Below, piece by piece: positions 22,801 through 34,761 of a DNA stretch of 64,000 nt. How positions within the stretch are numbered: position 1 is the stretch's first letter; each line of letters opens with the position of its first letter. The notes below the pieces were generated by a model. The model did no database searches, was not told the origin of the DNA, and saw only the letters and a program-made list of their open reading frames with translations. The position numbers and the translations under genes were made by a program. The stretch lies in the NCBI GenBank assembly GCA_963576785.1, contig OY756149.1, positions 620,001 to 684,000 of the forward strand, read 5' to 3'. This DNA is from Chlorophyllum brunneum. Its lineage: Eukaryota > Basidiomycota > Agaricomycetes > Agaricales > Agaricaceae.

Positions 22801-23575
22801 GAGCTGCCAGGATACTTCCGAGGTCGAAGAGCGGCCTAAATTTTATGTCACTTACGGGCCAATGTTAATCTTGAGCAATGGTTCCAACGTTACCCTTCGG
22901 TGGTCCTGGTCGAAAGTAGAAACTTTCCATTCGGGGTGCGCAAAGTAACTATGGCCCATACTCCTTGGACTGCTTTCAGGAGATCACCAACTCCGTGCTC
23001 AACTTTTTGTGCCTTTGTACTGTAAAGCACCTGAACTGTAGTTATAGGTTCAATTGAGAAATGGTAGGATTAATTTTGAAACAAGAAATCGTGTCGGGAT
23101 TACTGATAGGATCCAGAATCTCCAGCGCGATTCAGGGTCTGATTGACCAAGGGCTTCCAGTCGATGATAGGAATATGTTTATCAAAGTGGAAAATACCCA
23201 CGGAAGAAAGCGGCTTCGAGAAACTGACGCTGCCCGAAATTGCCTAAGAGGTCTCATTGGCTGCCCCCCGTCTCCGAGGCATCGCTTAAGACAGTAGCAA
23301 CCATGGATAGCTTTCCTTGTGATTCCACCCGCCCGGGAGTAGATACAACACGAGGAATGGTTTGACAATTAATCGGATCACAGAGACAACTTGATAGAAT
23401 ATAACAGTTCTTATAAGAAAGATCTAGTCGTTCACAATGATATACCCAACTGATCGTCGGCTTTTATGACTCTCGAAGTACGAAACGCACGGATTGCCTC
23501 ATAAGAGACTTGTGGTCCGCGGCCCAAATATGATCTCGAACTAGAAGTAGACTCCTATCTGTCGGGCCACAGCAT
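22801..23575. other. Intergenic stretch between the relic and the KHDC4-like gene
   Basis: No gene is recognisable. The part next to 23576 is the downstream flank of the KHDC4-like gene. Confidence 0.4.
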
Positions 23576-24962
23576 CTAACTAGGAGGTGGCGGTGGAGGA
23601 GACTCATTTGCTGCGGCTGTCGCGTAGGCGGCATAGTATTGCGCGTATTGTTGTTGTTGACTTTCCTGCCAGTCTTTGAACTCTTGCGAGTTGACGTCAT
23701 ATCCGTATGCGCTCCTGTTGTGCTGGTCAACGGAAGCACCTATGAGAAAAGTTTGGGCACATACCAATAGGCAGCGTAGGCTTCCTTGTCAGTAGGTGCT
23801 GGAGGACCAGCGTAGGTATTGGGGGTAGTAGAAGCATCAGGGGGTGGTGGCGCTGGGGCGCTGCCATCTGGTGGCGGAGGTGGTGGAGGTTGGTCGCCTG
23901 GGGGAGGTGCAGAGGGTGGTGGGGGAGCGTATCCGCTCATGTAGGCATACTGGACCTGTACTTGGTGGAGTTCCATCTGCTGTTGCTGGACGACGGTTTG
24001 CATTTTTGCGTGTTCTTGCCTTACTACGAGAAGTAGGTCCTCCGTTAGTACTTTTGCACGAGCCACTTGGCCTTCATCAGGTCCGCTAAAGGTACCATGA
24101 AAAGGAGGAGAGGTAGAGATGAGGACGGACAGACGTTATGTGAATGAACATTGGGACGGGTTCTTCTTGTCCAGTCTAACCATGCTTATGAGATTGTACG
24201 TAAACGATGTCGAAAAGGCTCACCTCTTGGTCGATGAACCCTGATCCCATCCCCTTGATCTGAACGCGGGTGCTTGTCTCTGACTGGATGTATTTGACAA
24301 AGCAACCAGAAGGCCCGACAACTTTGGCGCGGATGTTGAAGTTGCGGATCGACTCGAGACCAATAGGAAGCCTCTCTTCGGGCCATTTTCTCTGTCAAAC
24401 AAAGTGTTGGCAACGAGGTAAGGGAGAATGACTGGAGTGACACACCCGCTCCCTGGGTTTATCATTTCTCTCCACCAACGATCCCATATCGAGTGCTATC
24501 AGTTCATTGACCTTGTCAACAGCCTTTTGCAGCATCTCCTTCGAACTGGCAGATATGTGAATATACAACGGCGGGTCCTTCGCCGTTGCTTTGCTGCGAT
24601 CTGGGTACCATACTCCTCTTGTGCCAATCGATGCGCCTGTTTCGTCATGAATCTGTGGTATGAACAAAGCCTGAACGTCGGACAAGGTGTGAAGACGGCA
24701 GTAGACACACCTGCTCCTGTGTAGAACCTCTAGTGAGGAGGTACCGGTTCCTGACATCGTTGATGTCGATGTCGTGTGTAAAGTCGCCTTCGTAGCCCGA
24801 TCCAGCGCCTACACCATTTGCAAACTGGGCGGCTATTTTGGCTGCGATGGCTGCAGCGGCGGCAGCTGCATTGGAGGTTGACTTGGGGTCTTCAAGTTTT
24901 GCTACCTTGGGTGAACCGTCCTCGTCGACGCCCTGCTGGTCCCATTTGCGTTTTGAGGCCAT
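23576..24962 (-). CDS. KH-domain RNA-binding protein, KHDC4/BLOM7-like
   Basis: About seven exons give a protein of roughly 380-400 residues. It starts MASKRKWDQQG, has an Ala-rich helix, and then a first KH-like domain with FTHDIDINDVRNRYLLTRGS, IHDETGASIGTRGVWYPD and DPPLYIHISASSKEML. A second KH domain contains KVVGPSG, VKYIQ, QIKGMGSGFID and VPMFIHITGPDEGQVARAK. This order and the RYLLTRGSTQ and GVWYPDR motifs match animal KHDC4 (BLOM7), a pre-mRNA splicing factor. The C-terminus is low complexity, with poly-Pro runs and a QQQQYAQYYAAYATAAA tail. The start is the ATG at 24962 in CCATGG. Two short exons (near 24130-24235) carry TGQEEPVPMFIHIT. SF1/Msl5 was considered but lacks these motifs. 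Confidence 0.85.
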
Positions 24963-24985
24963 GGTGGTGGTGAGGTATGTGAGGG

Positions 24986-25326
24986 TGTTGTTGGTCCATG
25001 TTTGTTCACTGATCCGCGCTCATATGCATCTGGCTTGGCAACAGTGCATGCATTTTCTGGCCAGCAATTACTATCATACCACCAGCACTGTTGTTCCTGA
25101 ACGATACTGTCAAGACTGGGGCTGCGTATGCCGCTGGATCGGAGGTCAATGTAGCCAAGGACAATTTCTGCGTTACTTCTCATTGATCATGGTCTCGGGA
25201 AAGGTGGCAGACCTGCACCCGCGGCATGCGGGACCCCAGACCGGCTGGAACGACACCTGCTCATACAGAATAGAGGTGTTCCTCAACCTATCCGTTGTTG
25301 ATCCATGTTTGTGCAGTATTGATCCG
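24986..25326 (+). repeat. Pair of imperfect direct repeats in the spacer between divergent genes
   Basis: GTTGTTGGTCCATGTTTGT..TGATCCGC at about 24986-25018 recurs as GTTGTTGATCCATGTTTGT..TGATCCGC at 25294-25326. The pair lies in the 417-bp spacer upstream of both the KHDC4-like and the GT18 gene. It may be a leftover of a local duplication or a shared regulatory site; the sequence does not decide. Confidence 0.5.
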
Positions 25327-25379
25327 CTGAGTGGTGTATTTATAGTCCTGAGTATGCCTCCCTCCTTGCTCTGTGCAGA

Positions 25380-27285
25380 ATGCTCGTCACCCATGCGACG
25401 CTGGTCAAGGCCATTGGCTTTACGCTCCCTCTATTTCTTGTCTACAACTTCCTCTATTTCGTCTATAACCCCCAAGCACTCTTTAAACACTCGCTGCATT
25501 CAAACACCACCCTGCTGAGCGAACCATTGCATGAACAATCCCATCCATCCTATGCCCAGGCTCCATCCATGTTCGACAAATTTTTTCCCCCACCAAATAC
25601 AGATCTGAAAGATTTTCGTGAGTGGAATGCAAAGACGTTGCGCGACCTCCACGCGTGCATGATTCTCCGCGACTGTGGCCCAAACCAAATGAAGGTCGCT
25701 TTGCTTGCGGACAATTGGATACAAGAGGGTGTGATACGTGGATATCGGGGCGGCGAGGGCATTTGGTAAGTGCTGTCATTATCCACGGATATCCCAATCG
25801 CTGACAGGTCCTGGTCTATTAGGGGTATGTCAATGGTACGCCATCGAAAGATGTTTACTTTCGCGGTGTTGATATCCTGTTCAGTACAAAAACCTTCGCG
25901 AGCTAGGCTATACGACGTTGTTCTCTACTGATCTCAGTCAGTCCTTAACGATTGGCGCGCATACATGCACCTTAGACACATCTCAGGTGACACACTGTTC
26001 CAATACAGAATGATGCCCGATCTAGTCAAGGTAAAATCACCGAGTGATGAAGGGCTTCTCGTTAATCCCTTGTCGTAGGTTGTTATCCGCGGCGATACAG
26101 GTCTGTGCCACAATGATCGGAACTGTGTCAAGAGTGCCCAGAACCCGACTGGAATCCCGGCCTGGAAGCTCTTTGATATGAGCTATTGGCCTCACCACCG
26201 ACTGGATGATAACAACTACCCGATGAAAGGCAAATGGCTCCTCTCTGCCAATCCTGACTCTGAGTTCCCTGACTCAAAGTCGAGCCCTATCCAGTATATC
26301 GGGTAATAGCATTTTGCCCTGGGGAACTTTCTGGTGAGCTAATCTTGGCCCTTGGACAGGTATTCTATGGAGAGTATGTGCACCAAGATCCCCGTCGTTC
26401 CCTTAGAGGAGCGGAAAAACCAAGTCTGGATGCTCATGAAACAGATTCTTTACGTCTATCATCATAGGTTCGCTTGGAACCGAACATATTTTTCTCTCGT
26501 GCATGAAAAGCTCGGTGTTGACTTTGTCGGGGGCTGGCAGCTTGACAAAGACTATCTCGGCTGGGGTAGCAGCATCGATGAAGAGGTTCTTGATATCGAG
26601 GACCACGCGAACGGAATTTTTAATCTCGGAATACAGCCTACAGAAGATTTCTATGACCATGTCCAGAATAGCAAGATGATGATCGGCATGGCCAACCCGC
26701 ATTGGAGCCCCTCACCGATCGATGCCTTGTGCCTGGGTGTCCCGTTTTTAAATCCGGTGAGTCGTTGCCAATCCGATATACGACCGGCTTCATCATTGCA
26801 GTAGATTTCGGACTGGGACCATGAAAATCCTTGGAATAAGTCCCGCTGGGATACACAGCACCCAACGCTTGTCGAATACGATCCGCCGTACGTGCATTTT
26901 GTTGTTGACCTTCTCACCGTTTAATAAGGAACCCAGTCATGTTTACCACGTTCACGCCAAGAACTTTACAGGGTTCCTAGATGCGGTCGAAAGCGCTATC
27001 AAAACCCCGATAGATCGGTGCGAGTGCCTTGTAGCGACAACCCATGACCTTAACTGAAGCCGTGTCGCATACATAGGTTCATTCCAGGGCATATGACAGA
27101 GAGTGCGGTCAAGGAGCGATTGGCCAAGCTTATGGAAACCGATTGGCGTGCTGGGGCACAAATAGTGCTGAGGCAGAATATGCAAAAAGTGGAAAGAGGG
27201 GAAGAAGCATACGTGAGTCCCATTCACACCTCCTTTTTTAGATTGGTTGTCTCAGTACTATTTGTTCTAGATTTTTGAACTATGA
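25380..27285 (+). CDS. Glycosyltransferase family 18 (MGAT5-like N-acetylglucosaminyltransferase)
   Basis: A type II membrane protein: MLVTHATLVKAIGFTLPLFL plus VYNFLYFVYN is the signal anchor, followed by a Ser/Pro-rich stem. Eight or so exons give about 480 residues. GT18 features include PIQYIGYSMESMCTKIPVVP, YVYHHRFAWNRTYFS, IGMANPHWSPSPIDALCLGV followed by PFLNP, and a DWDHENPWNKSRWDTQHPT block. Animal GT18 enzymes transfer GlcNAc in beta-1,6 linkage to the alpha-1,6 mannose arm of N-glycans in the Golgi; the fungal acceptor is unknown. The end is AYIFEL before TGA at 27283-27285. One required intron (GTGCAT to AATAAG) is only 36 nt. The start is the only ATG before the anchor. Confidence 0.8.
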
Positions 27286-28043
27286 TACGAGTCTACTATA
27301 ATCACACCATTTGTATGGAAGAATTCTTGGTCGCTAATATACACGAGGGATTTTCGGGTCTTGATATTTAGGTTCTACCGACAGACTTGCCAGGTATCAC
27401 ATGATTCTGGCGGAGCCTCCGACCCTAACCTGGCACTCAGGATCGACGATCAGTAACGTTATTCGGAACCCCAAGACATCGATTGTTATTGAATTCGATG
27501 TTCAAATACTACCCACTCCACGTTATAAATCTCCCCCTCGCGACATTGCCCCAAGGCCCTCACACACATTGCCCCTTCCGGGTCAACTATTTCGAAATCT
27601 GATGCAGGTTGCAGCCGCTGTGGGATTCAACCGCTATCCGACTCCCAGTGAATTCCCGGGCACTGCAAGTCTGGATCCATATTCCTGGTGGTACTGTCAT
27701 TCCTCATCCTCTCCCAGACGAGATACGCTCCGATGTCGGTGCCCGTACGGACATTGATTCTCTAGTGCTACTCCGAGTACCCACTGTTCCGATCCCTGGA
27801 CGTTGAAAACCTAATGCCAAGGGACCCAGTCCAATCAGCAGGACCGGCATTTCGCATTTGACATTTGGTATATACAAAAATGTTCCCAGAGCTGTAACCG
27901 ACTTAAATGCGCGGCCCAATGTTCGGTCGTCAGAATGTCTCTCCAGCCTGTACCGATCCTTGAAGGCCGTCCGAACCACTTTTCGGAATATATTTCGCCG
28001 CTTATAGTGGCAGGACTGGTGAGGACAATTCTTCGTCTGTGTT
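27286..28043. other. Intergenic stretch
   Basis: Open frames at 27401-27806 encode Pro-rich peptides, for example WIHIPGGTVIPHPLP, without a recognisable family. I did not annotate them. The stretch also holds the promoter of the 7TM gene. Confidence 0.4.
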
Positions 28044-29396
28044 ATGGTCGATCTTCATACAAAGAGACAGGTTGAACTGTTACTTTATGGTAAGTCATGG
28101 CGTTTGCACGATTTTCTTGATGCTTCTACTCTATCTATTCACAGGAATACACGTCGCTCTTTTTATTTTATGCAGTCATTTCATGATGGTTAGTTTCCGC
28201 ACCACGCAAAGGGTGGTGTTCTGTATTCTCGTCGTCCTGTTCGCCTCGTCGACGGTGGATATCGCCTTGACTATGCGGTCTTTCATCAAGAATCTACGGT
28301 CTGCAATTGAAGAAAACGATTTGGATGTTATATTGAACCCCTTGAACGTCAAGTTTATCATTTTTGTCACGAACAAGTAAGTCGTCGCCGAACCTTTCTC
28401 GGTGGTCTCGAAACGACACTCTAGAGTTTTATTTCAGACATTCTCCTTGTACGTGGATGTTTTTGAGCGCGGTGAATACCTAATGAGCCTGCCAAATATC
28501 CAGCTTTACCGTTGTTATATGATATGGGGAGATCGGTCTAGGTATTGGGTCGCCCTTGCGAGTCTATGTGTTATCGGTGGAACAGGTAACTTCAATCATA
28601 TTGATATGGAATCCAACCCAAGTAACACGCGTCGTTCGTAGTTTGTGGATACACGGGCATAGTTGTTGGATCTCCAACATTCTCTCCCGAGAATACCACC
28701 GTTCTCAGTCGCGTCTTTATCTTCTCCGTCCTCATCAACAACGTCGTTCTCACAGGCGTTACAGGTATGAATGTCGTGTTCGACTGAGGGAAGACTATAG
28801 ATGTACTGATTGGAGGCACTAGCTTTGAGGATATGGTGGTTGGCACGAGTTGCAGGGGTTTTGCTAGGGGAAAAATATACCCGAACTTACCAAGCGGCCG
28901 TTTTGATCCTGTAAGACAGATTAAAACAAAACAAGGTCCAAAACTCATAACATTGACAGGCTTGAGTCTGGCTCGTTGTATCCGATCGGAGCCATAGTTT
29001 TCATGATAGGTGCGTCTTTGGCCCCAAAGTCATCGGTACGTGTATGTCGCCTGTCTCGACTAGGTATTTTTGATTGACCTGGATTCTGCTCACAGTGGGC
29101 GCTAATGGTAATATCGATGAGGCTGGTTGTAAGTACAGGTTCCTGGGTTCACAATATTGAGTGGTACTCAATTTTACGTTAAGTGTATAGCCCCGACACT
29201 GATGATCACCCAAGTCGGGTTAAACCACTTTAGGGATGGAGGAAGGGGGGCATTATTTCACTCACGAAGAGGCGACCGAGACGTAGGCGCCTTGCCCACT
29301 GGGTTTTTCACGAAGACAGGCGCTCAATCTCAGGCGCCATCGGTTGCAAGAGAACCAGCAGTCACAGATCTGCGTCTCAGCATTCATATAGCATGA
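28044..29396 (+). CDS. Fungal seven-transmembrane protein of unknown function
   Basis: Seven or eight exons join to a protein of about 300-330 residues with the helix pattern of a large basidiomycete 7TM family. It begins MVDLHTKRQVELLLYGIHVA. Joining at an acceptor TCTAGAG near 28427 gives VTNNFISDILLLYRCYMIWG, the family hallmark after helix 3. Later segments include GTVCGYTGIVVGSPTF, FIFSVLINNVVLTGVT, RIWWLARVAGVLLGEKYTR, the ESGSLYPIGAIVFMI helix and IAPTLMITQVGL. The C-terminus is a soluble tail ending at 29396. The obvious acceptor TTTCAG near 28439 would shift the frame; the alternative does not. Members have no assigned ligand or role; a receptor function is only guessed from topology. 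Confidence 0.8.
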
Positions 29397-29918
29397 ATTA
29401 TCACCATCAATGATTTGTTGTGTTGGGCGAACTACGCTCCATATTAGAGAAACAATCTGAATATACTTGTTGATGCCCGAGTTTAGGGGGGTCACTGGCA
29501 GGTTGACAAATGTGGGGCGTGGCTCCCCTTGCTGAGGAAAACCATGTTCCTGCTATAAGTTTGGTCTTATGGGCGTGTTACAGCGGCCAGTCCCGTAGGT
29601 GCGAGGGCACACTTATCGCTGCTCACCAACCAAAAGTGGCGGCTTTGGCTGGCCCTGGCTCCAGGTGCTAGTTGGCCGGGGCCAGAGTTGAAGGTTGAGC
29701 GCTGAGCGCGTAGGATTTGACTCATTAGTTGATAGCTGCCGGTGCTGGGCAGAGCTGACATGTGCATGAACAAAGGGCTATGGGTTGGTCCGTGAGTAAC
29801 ATTATTTTTAGCTCACACCAATGAATTAACGGGGCGGGGATCGACTCATACAAAGACTGGATCATATGGAAGGGAAAACGGAGACACCTAAGTCGAACGC
29901 CGGCAATAAAAATGACAT
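29397..29918. other. Intergenic stretch between convergent genes
   Basis: The 3' flanks of the 7TM gene and of the CHAT gene meet here. No gene was recognised. Confidence 0.45.
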
Positions 29919-32900
29919 TCAGACCCCGACGTGGATGAACGGAACCCAACGGTGAGGCGGAACATCATCCTCCCTCATTCGTTTCACAGCCTTGTGCAAT
30001 CCCTCTGCTGCCTTTGTAATATCCGTACCTTCTTCTGTGAGAATGGCGTCGTACACCTCCCTGGCGACTCTTGGTGCATCTTCGTCGGCGATACTCCACA
30101 ATGTCCCAACGACACCTTTGAGCCCAGCCGCCATGAAACCACCAGCAAGATGGATTGACTCGTTCGCGAGCTCCATATCACCTGTGGCCGTCTGGCACGC
30201 CGACAAGAACGCAAATTTTGCCATCGACAATTCCTCTGACAAAACTTCCCGGAGTTGGAGGATACCGTCACTAAGAATTAGATGGCTATCGAGAGGTTGT
30301 GACCGATCCTGGGAACCATGGCACGCTAGATGGATGATTTGAGACGATCTCATTGCAGCAAGAACGACTTCGACTCTGGCCTCTGCATCTTCAATTTTCG
30401 CAATGTCCACAACAGAGTGGCCCCGAGCTCGATTGACCGCTGTGACAATATCGCACAAAGTCTTCGTTTCCGCTTTCACGGAGGGTAACGACAATCGAGG
30501 GTGGTCAGGATATGTGCTCAGGCCAACTACCGACATGCGAAGCGAATCAGTCTCATTCAGGGTCGACATTTGGACGCGGGCATTGATCAGGACTTCTAGA
30601 GTGTATGTGTAGGAGGAAATGTATGGACAATCAAGTGGCACGGCTGCGTGTAGTGGAAGGTGCACCAGGTCGCCCGCAGGACACCACCACAGTCGTCCTG
30701 ACCTCACGCCTTTCTAGTACCCAGTAAGTATCATCCAATAAAAAAAAGAATCGTCACAAAGGCCCACCATGTTCAGCGTCTCGAAAATGGGCCGGGCGAT
30801 CGTCTGCCAAGTCCACTGTAGGATTGTGTCGAACCCGGACGAGCTAGGATCTGTGGGCCATTTCGATGGTTTACCCGCCCTTCCGAGCCTGTCTTCTAGA
30901 GTTGGTCGTCTCTGTAAAACGTTACGCCGCTCTAGGAGCCGGGCCAATGCGGTTGTGTGCTTCTTTATATCGTCGTAAATAACTTCCGATAAGAGTAGCG
31001 GAATGGGTTCTTCGTCAGGGCGCAATATGATCAAAGCATAGGTGGCCTTTGTGACGTCGTCACTGCTGAGCATGATCACGGGTCCGCCCTTCGAGGCGGT
31101 GGCTAGCTTTTTGTACGAGAGAGGGAGGAAAGAATCCTCGAACCCGGTCTTGGTTCGTATTTTATCCGCTAAGTCTTTATACTCTGCCCCGCGCTTGAAA
31201 ATGTCCACATCGGCCGGTAAATCAGAACTCTCCATCACAGGGCCAGCCGCCGATAGTTGCCTTAACCCAATTGTGAGTCCCTCTAGCATCTCCGCCAACT
31301 CTGGATAGACCCTTACAAGTCCATCAATGTTGCCTCGTCTCTGGTTCAACTGAAGAAGCTGGCGGTAAGTAATGGATAGGCTCCGCTCAAGGTATTCCAC
31401 TGCTGCATGAGGGTGTCCAGGGTCAAATTTGAGCAACGCAGCAACAGCGGAGGGACCAGTGCTTCGGATCGTCCGTAAGGGAAGCTGTTTACTTTCGGGT
31501 GGGTTCCCAATCCAAATGGGGTTGTCGGTCAATGATGATAGAACGTGAAACCCATCCAGACACTCTGGCTGACCTCTCTGTAGTGCTCCACGTGCCCAAC
31601 TAACTGTGTGCAGCAATCCGATATAAAGCGGAAGGTACCAGCCCAGCTTATAACTCATTTCTCCATTGGGTCTCTTGAGTGAATAGGCTCTCCGTTCGAG
31701 GACGGGCTCTAGCCTGGCCCTCGGTCCTGCGACATCCGCGTATTTTTGATACCAGAAGATGGTTTTTTCCAACTGCTTACTTCGTTGGCCCCCTCGGATA
31801 ACATTGAGCCTGTGCGTTTTGGCAAGTGCCAGCGCAATGTCGCGGAATAATAAATGATTCGTCTCCCCGATGTTATGGGCGGTGGTGGTCAACAAATTCA
31901 ACGCCACAGTCAGATCCTCACGATCTCTGGAACCACTAGCCATGCCAAATCTAGGTATCCAGAAGATATAAACGGAGTGAATGGCTAGTAGCGTGGACAT
32001 AGCCGGGTCGGGACATCTGGCGATAGCTTCCCGGAAATACTTCTCTGCGAGACGCTCGTCTTCCTTTGCTCGCCAGTCCCAACCGAAAATGATGCAACGC
32101 AACGTGTGTATCCTAGCTAAGATTTCCAGTGCTAGGACTGATTCTGATATCCCACCGGACGCCATCTTTCGACAAGCTTCGATCGCGTCTCTCAAATCGC
32201 TTGTGTCGAAGTTTCGTGAGTTGAGAAGTGATATAACCCCGTGAATCATAGCGTAGTCGACAAGCGGAACAGGCACCTCTGTCATGAGGCGGTGCTTTAT
32301 GAGGTACAACTGTCTCTCGACAGCCGGCTGAGCGGCTGCGGAAATATAAGTGCCGACCGTCATGGAGTGGTGACCAGATTTATACCAGTGTAAAAATTCT
32401 GGAAGTGGATCCACCGGGAAAGAACGAATGCCAGTGATCGTGGAACGGAAAAGCTCATACAACTCGAACACTTTCCATGTCGTAGTCGATGACGCGAAGT
32501 CCTCAGAGAAATGGATCATGTAGTTTCTAGAGACACCGTAGGCAACCTTCCACTCCGGAGAATCGGCGAAGGCCGGTAGCGGTCTGCCCAAACCAACCAG
32601 AAGGAAGGAGGCCGTGAAGCTATACTCGAAGGCTTCGTCAAAATTGTGTTGATCTCCCGATCTATGATACAGTATGTAGTGGCTGTATGCAAGGGCAAGA
32701 CAGCCCTGAAGGTAGTCTTCCAAGCCCATACTGACATGTATGTTCCTCCGAATGAATCTGACCAACGAGAGGAGTGTATCTCCACTAACGGTAGATGCTA
32801 CTCCATGTGGTTCCTGGGAGAGGGTAGACATGTCTTTCCAAGGAAAATAGTCCAGCAGATCACTGAGGATTTGGTTGAATGTGGAAGAAGCGGGGGATAG

Positions 32901-33943
32901 AAGACGGTTTACGTGCGAGAACCCTCTGGTCGGTGTCTGCTCCAGGGGCTCGGGGGCTCGCGGAGAGCGAGAAACGACGGGTGTTCCGGGTAGGGCGGTG
33001 CCCGCACCAGCCACCGTTAAGTGATGGAGGTCATAAAGCTCAGAGATATCCCATCCCAGAGCGTCTAGGCCAATATCTGGAAGGCTACCGGCACGATCCA
33101 CGTACGAAAATCTCCCTGACCATCGACCATTCTGCACTGTCTTGGAGAACGAGTGAAAGACCCAACCCGGAGAAGAGGAACGAGGTAGCTGCACTGTACT
33201 CGAAAGCCTCTTTAAGGTGTAGGTGGTCCCCGGAATGCCGGAAAAGAGTATAGTAGGTATGGGCGAGTGTGAAACACGCGCGAGCATATTCTTCGACGTC
33301 AAAGCTGTCGTGAATGTTTTGTCGGATAAATGTGATCGTTTGTAAAAGGTGAACTGGATCGGAGGATTTTGTGGAACCCAGGTCTAGTACCGAAGGAGTA
33401 ACTGCCTGAGGAGTGAACCCCTTTGGCATTACCGTCGAATCTGAGTCGAGCAACTCTCGCAGTTGTGAGGCTTGGTCCATTTTCTCCAGGTACTTGAAAA
33501 TCATGTAATCTCCTTCCTTGTGTTCACGCTGCATCGCAGTCTCCCCGAGTGACTGAGCCTCGTCGTAGTCACGCTTGTCTCGTCTGATCAGGTAGCGCCT
33601 CGCCAAGAGAGTAGCCAATAGTAGCTTACTCCAGGGACCGCCAGACGTGACCGCACGATGCCCCGTTGAAGGCACTTGAGGCAATTCCCGTAGGAAAAAT
33701 ATCCAGCCGTCCAGTTTCGAGTCCTGTTATCGTTTGGAACTGCAATCTCGTTTGTGATATTCTTAAAAACTTACGGGAATGGTGTCGTTCGTAATTGATA
33801 TTCCGAGTGAGGCGTCCTCTCTGCGCTGGAATAATATCAGCTTCTCTGTATTTACCGGAAATCATGATGGAGGAGTACACACAGATTCATACGATGACAA
33901 AAGATGATTGCTTGTTTCAGGATCTGTAGAGGTCATTGCCATG
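29919..33943 (-). CDS. CHAT-domain protein with helical-repeat N-terminal region
   Basis: Spliced, this encodes about 1,270 residues. The C-terminal CHAT domain (caspase HetF associated with TPRs) is complete: GRLWWCPAGDLVHLPLHAA, then IIHLACHGSQD with the catalytic His at 30318-30320, then FAFLSACQTATGDMELANES with the catalytic Cys at 30195-30197, then GGFMAAGLKGVVGTLWSIAD. CHAT domains are caspase-like cysteine peptidases. The long N-terminal part is alpha-helical and TPR-like (for example DYDEAQSLGETAMQREHKEG). It includes a repeated unit: FIRQNIHDSFDVEEYARACF with FRHSGDHLHLKEAFEYS, then FIRRNIHVSMGLEDYLQGCL with YHRSGDQHNFDEAFEYS. Exon 1 (MAMTSTDPETSNHLLSSYES, ATG at 33941-33943) splices by a 62-nt intron. 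Near 33100 a frame change needs a 37-nt or a 72-nt intron; both keep the frame. The last intron (about 30714-30767) joins the CHAT part. Confidence 0.85.
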
Positions 33944-34761
33944 GTAGAGAGTGATAACCCGCTCCGTTTGCAAGTCGTAGCAGAGCCCAGATATAAGAGG
34001 AATTCTGGGACCGTACAGCAGGAACGTGGCCGCAGCGTTTCTAGACTGGGAGTAATGCTATTCATGGTTCACTGTTGGTCATTCTTTCCCTCCGGAACCG
34101 CCTTGCACACCTTCGTGTCGATCATGTTGCGGAGACCTCGGATTATCAAGTGCTGTATCTGTGAAGGTATTCGTGAAGGTTCGGCTCGCAGGGAGCCGAT
34201 TGGTTACCGAAACGTAGGGCTCAGAGATTGTTTCAGAGCGCTAGCTCGAAACCCTCGTACTTGGAAAAAGAAAAATTAGTACCATATAGAACGAACTCAT
34301 CGGTAGTGAATGCCGCTCACGATATACCCATTCTCCTCGTGATCTCTTCGGCATGCCTCAGTGGCAAAGGTGGGAGAGCCCATTTGCTCAAATGCGGTCG
34401 ATCTCGTTTGGAGTTCTCTGCTTTCTTCGTCGTCACCCTCAACTAGTTGCAGGGTTAGGGTTTAATGAGACTGAATTGCTTCTATCGGAAGTAACAGTGT
34501 CACTCATTCAGGGTTCACTCACCAGTAACTTGAAATGGTTCTCGCAACAGACCCCTGAAATATCCTCATCCAAAACCAGCTGGATAAAAGCCTAAGCTAT
34601 GATTATGATATTAATACACGTGATTTGCCTGCAGATAATCTAGTCGTCAAAGTCGTCAAAGTCGTCGCAGATCGTGAAATTAGAGAAAGCATGGCAAAGA
34701 CTAAGGAGACGGGCAAGAATCGAAAAAAAAACCTGTTGTGGCCAATTAAACCGGATCTGCA
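33944..34761. other. Intergenic stretch
   Basis: About 800 bp upstream of the CHAT gene. No recognisable coding region or RNA gene was found. Confidence 0.4.

Noticed and set aside
23580..24962. Branchpoint-binding protein SF1/Msl5 identity for the KH gene
   Set aside because: The motifs RYLLTRGSTQ, GVWYPDR and the second KH domain with QIKGMGSGFI fit KHDC4/BLOM7 and not SF1, and no zinc knuckle was seen.
27401..27806. Pro-rich open frames downstream of the GT18 gene
   Set aside because: No splice-consistent start or family resemblance; likely chance frames.
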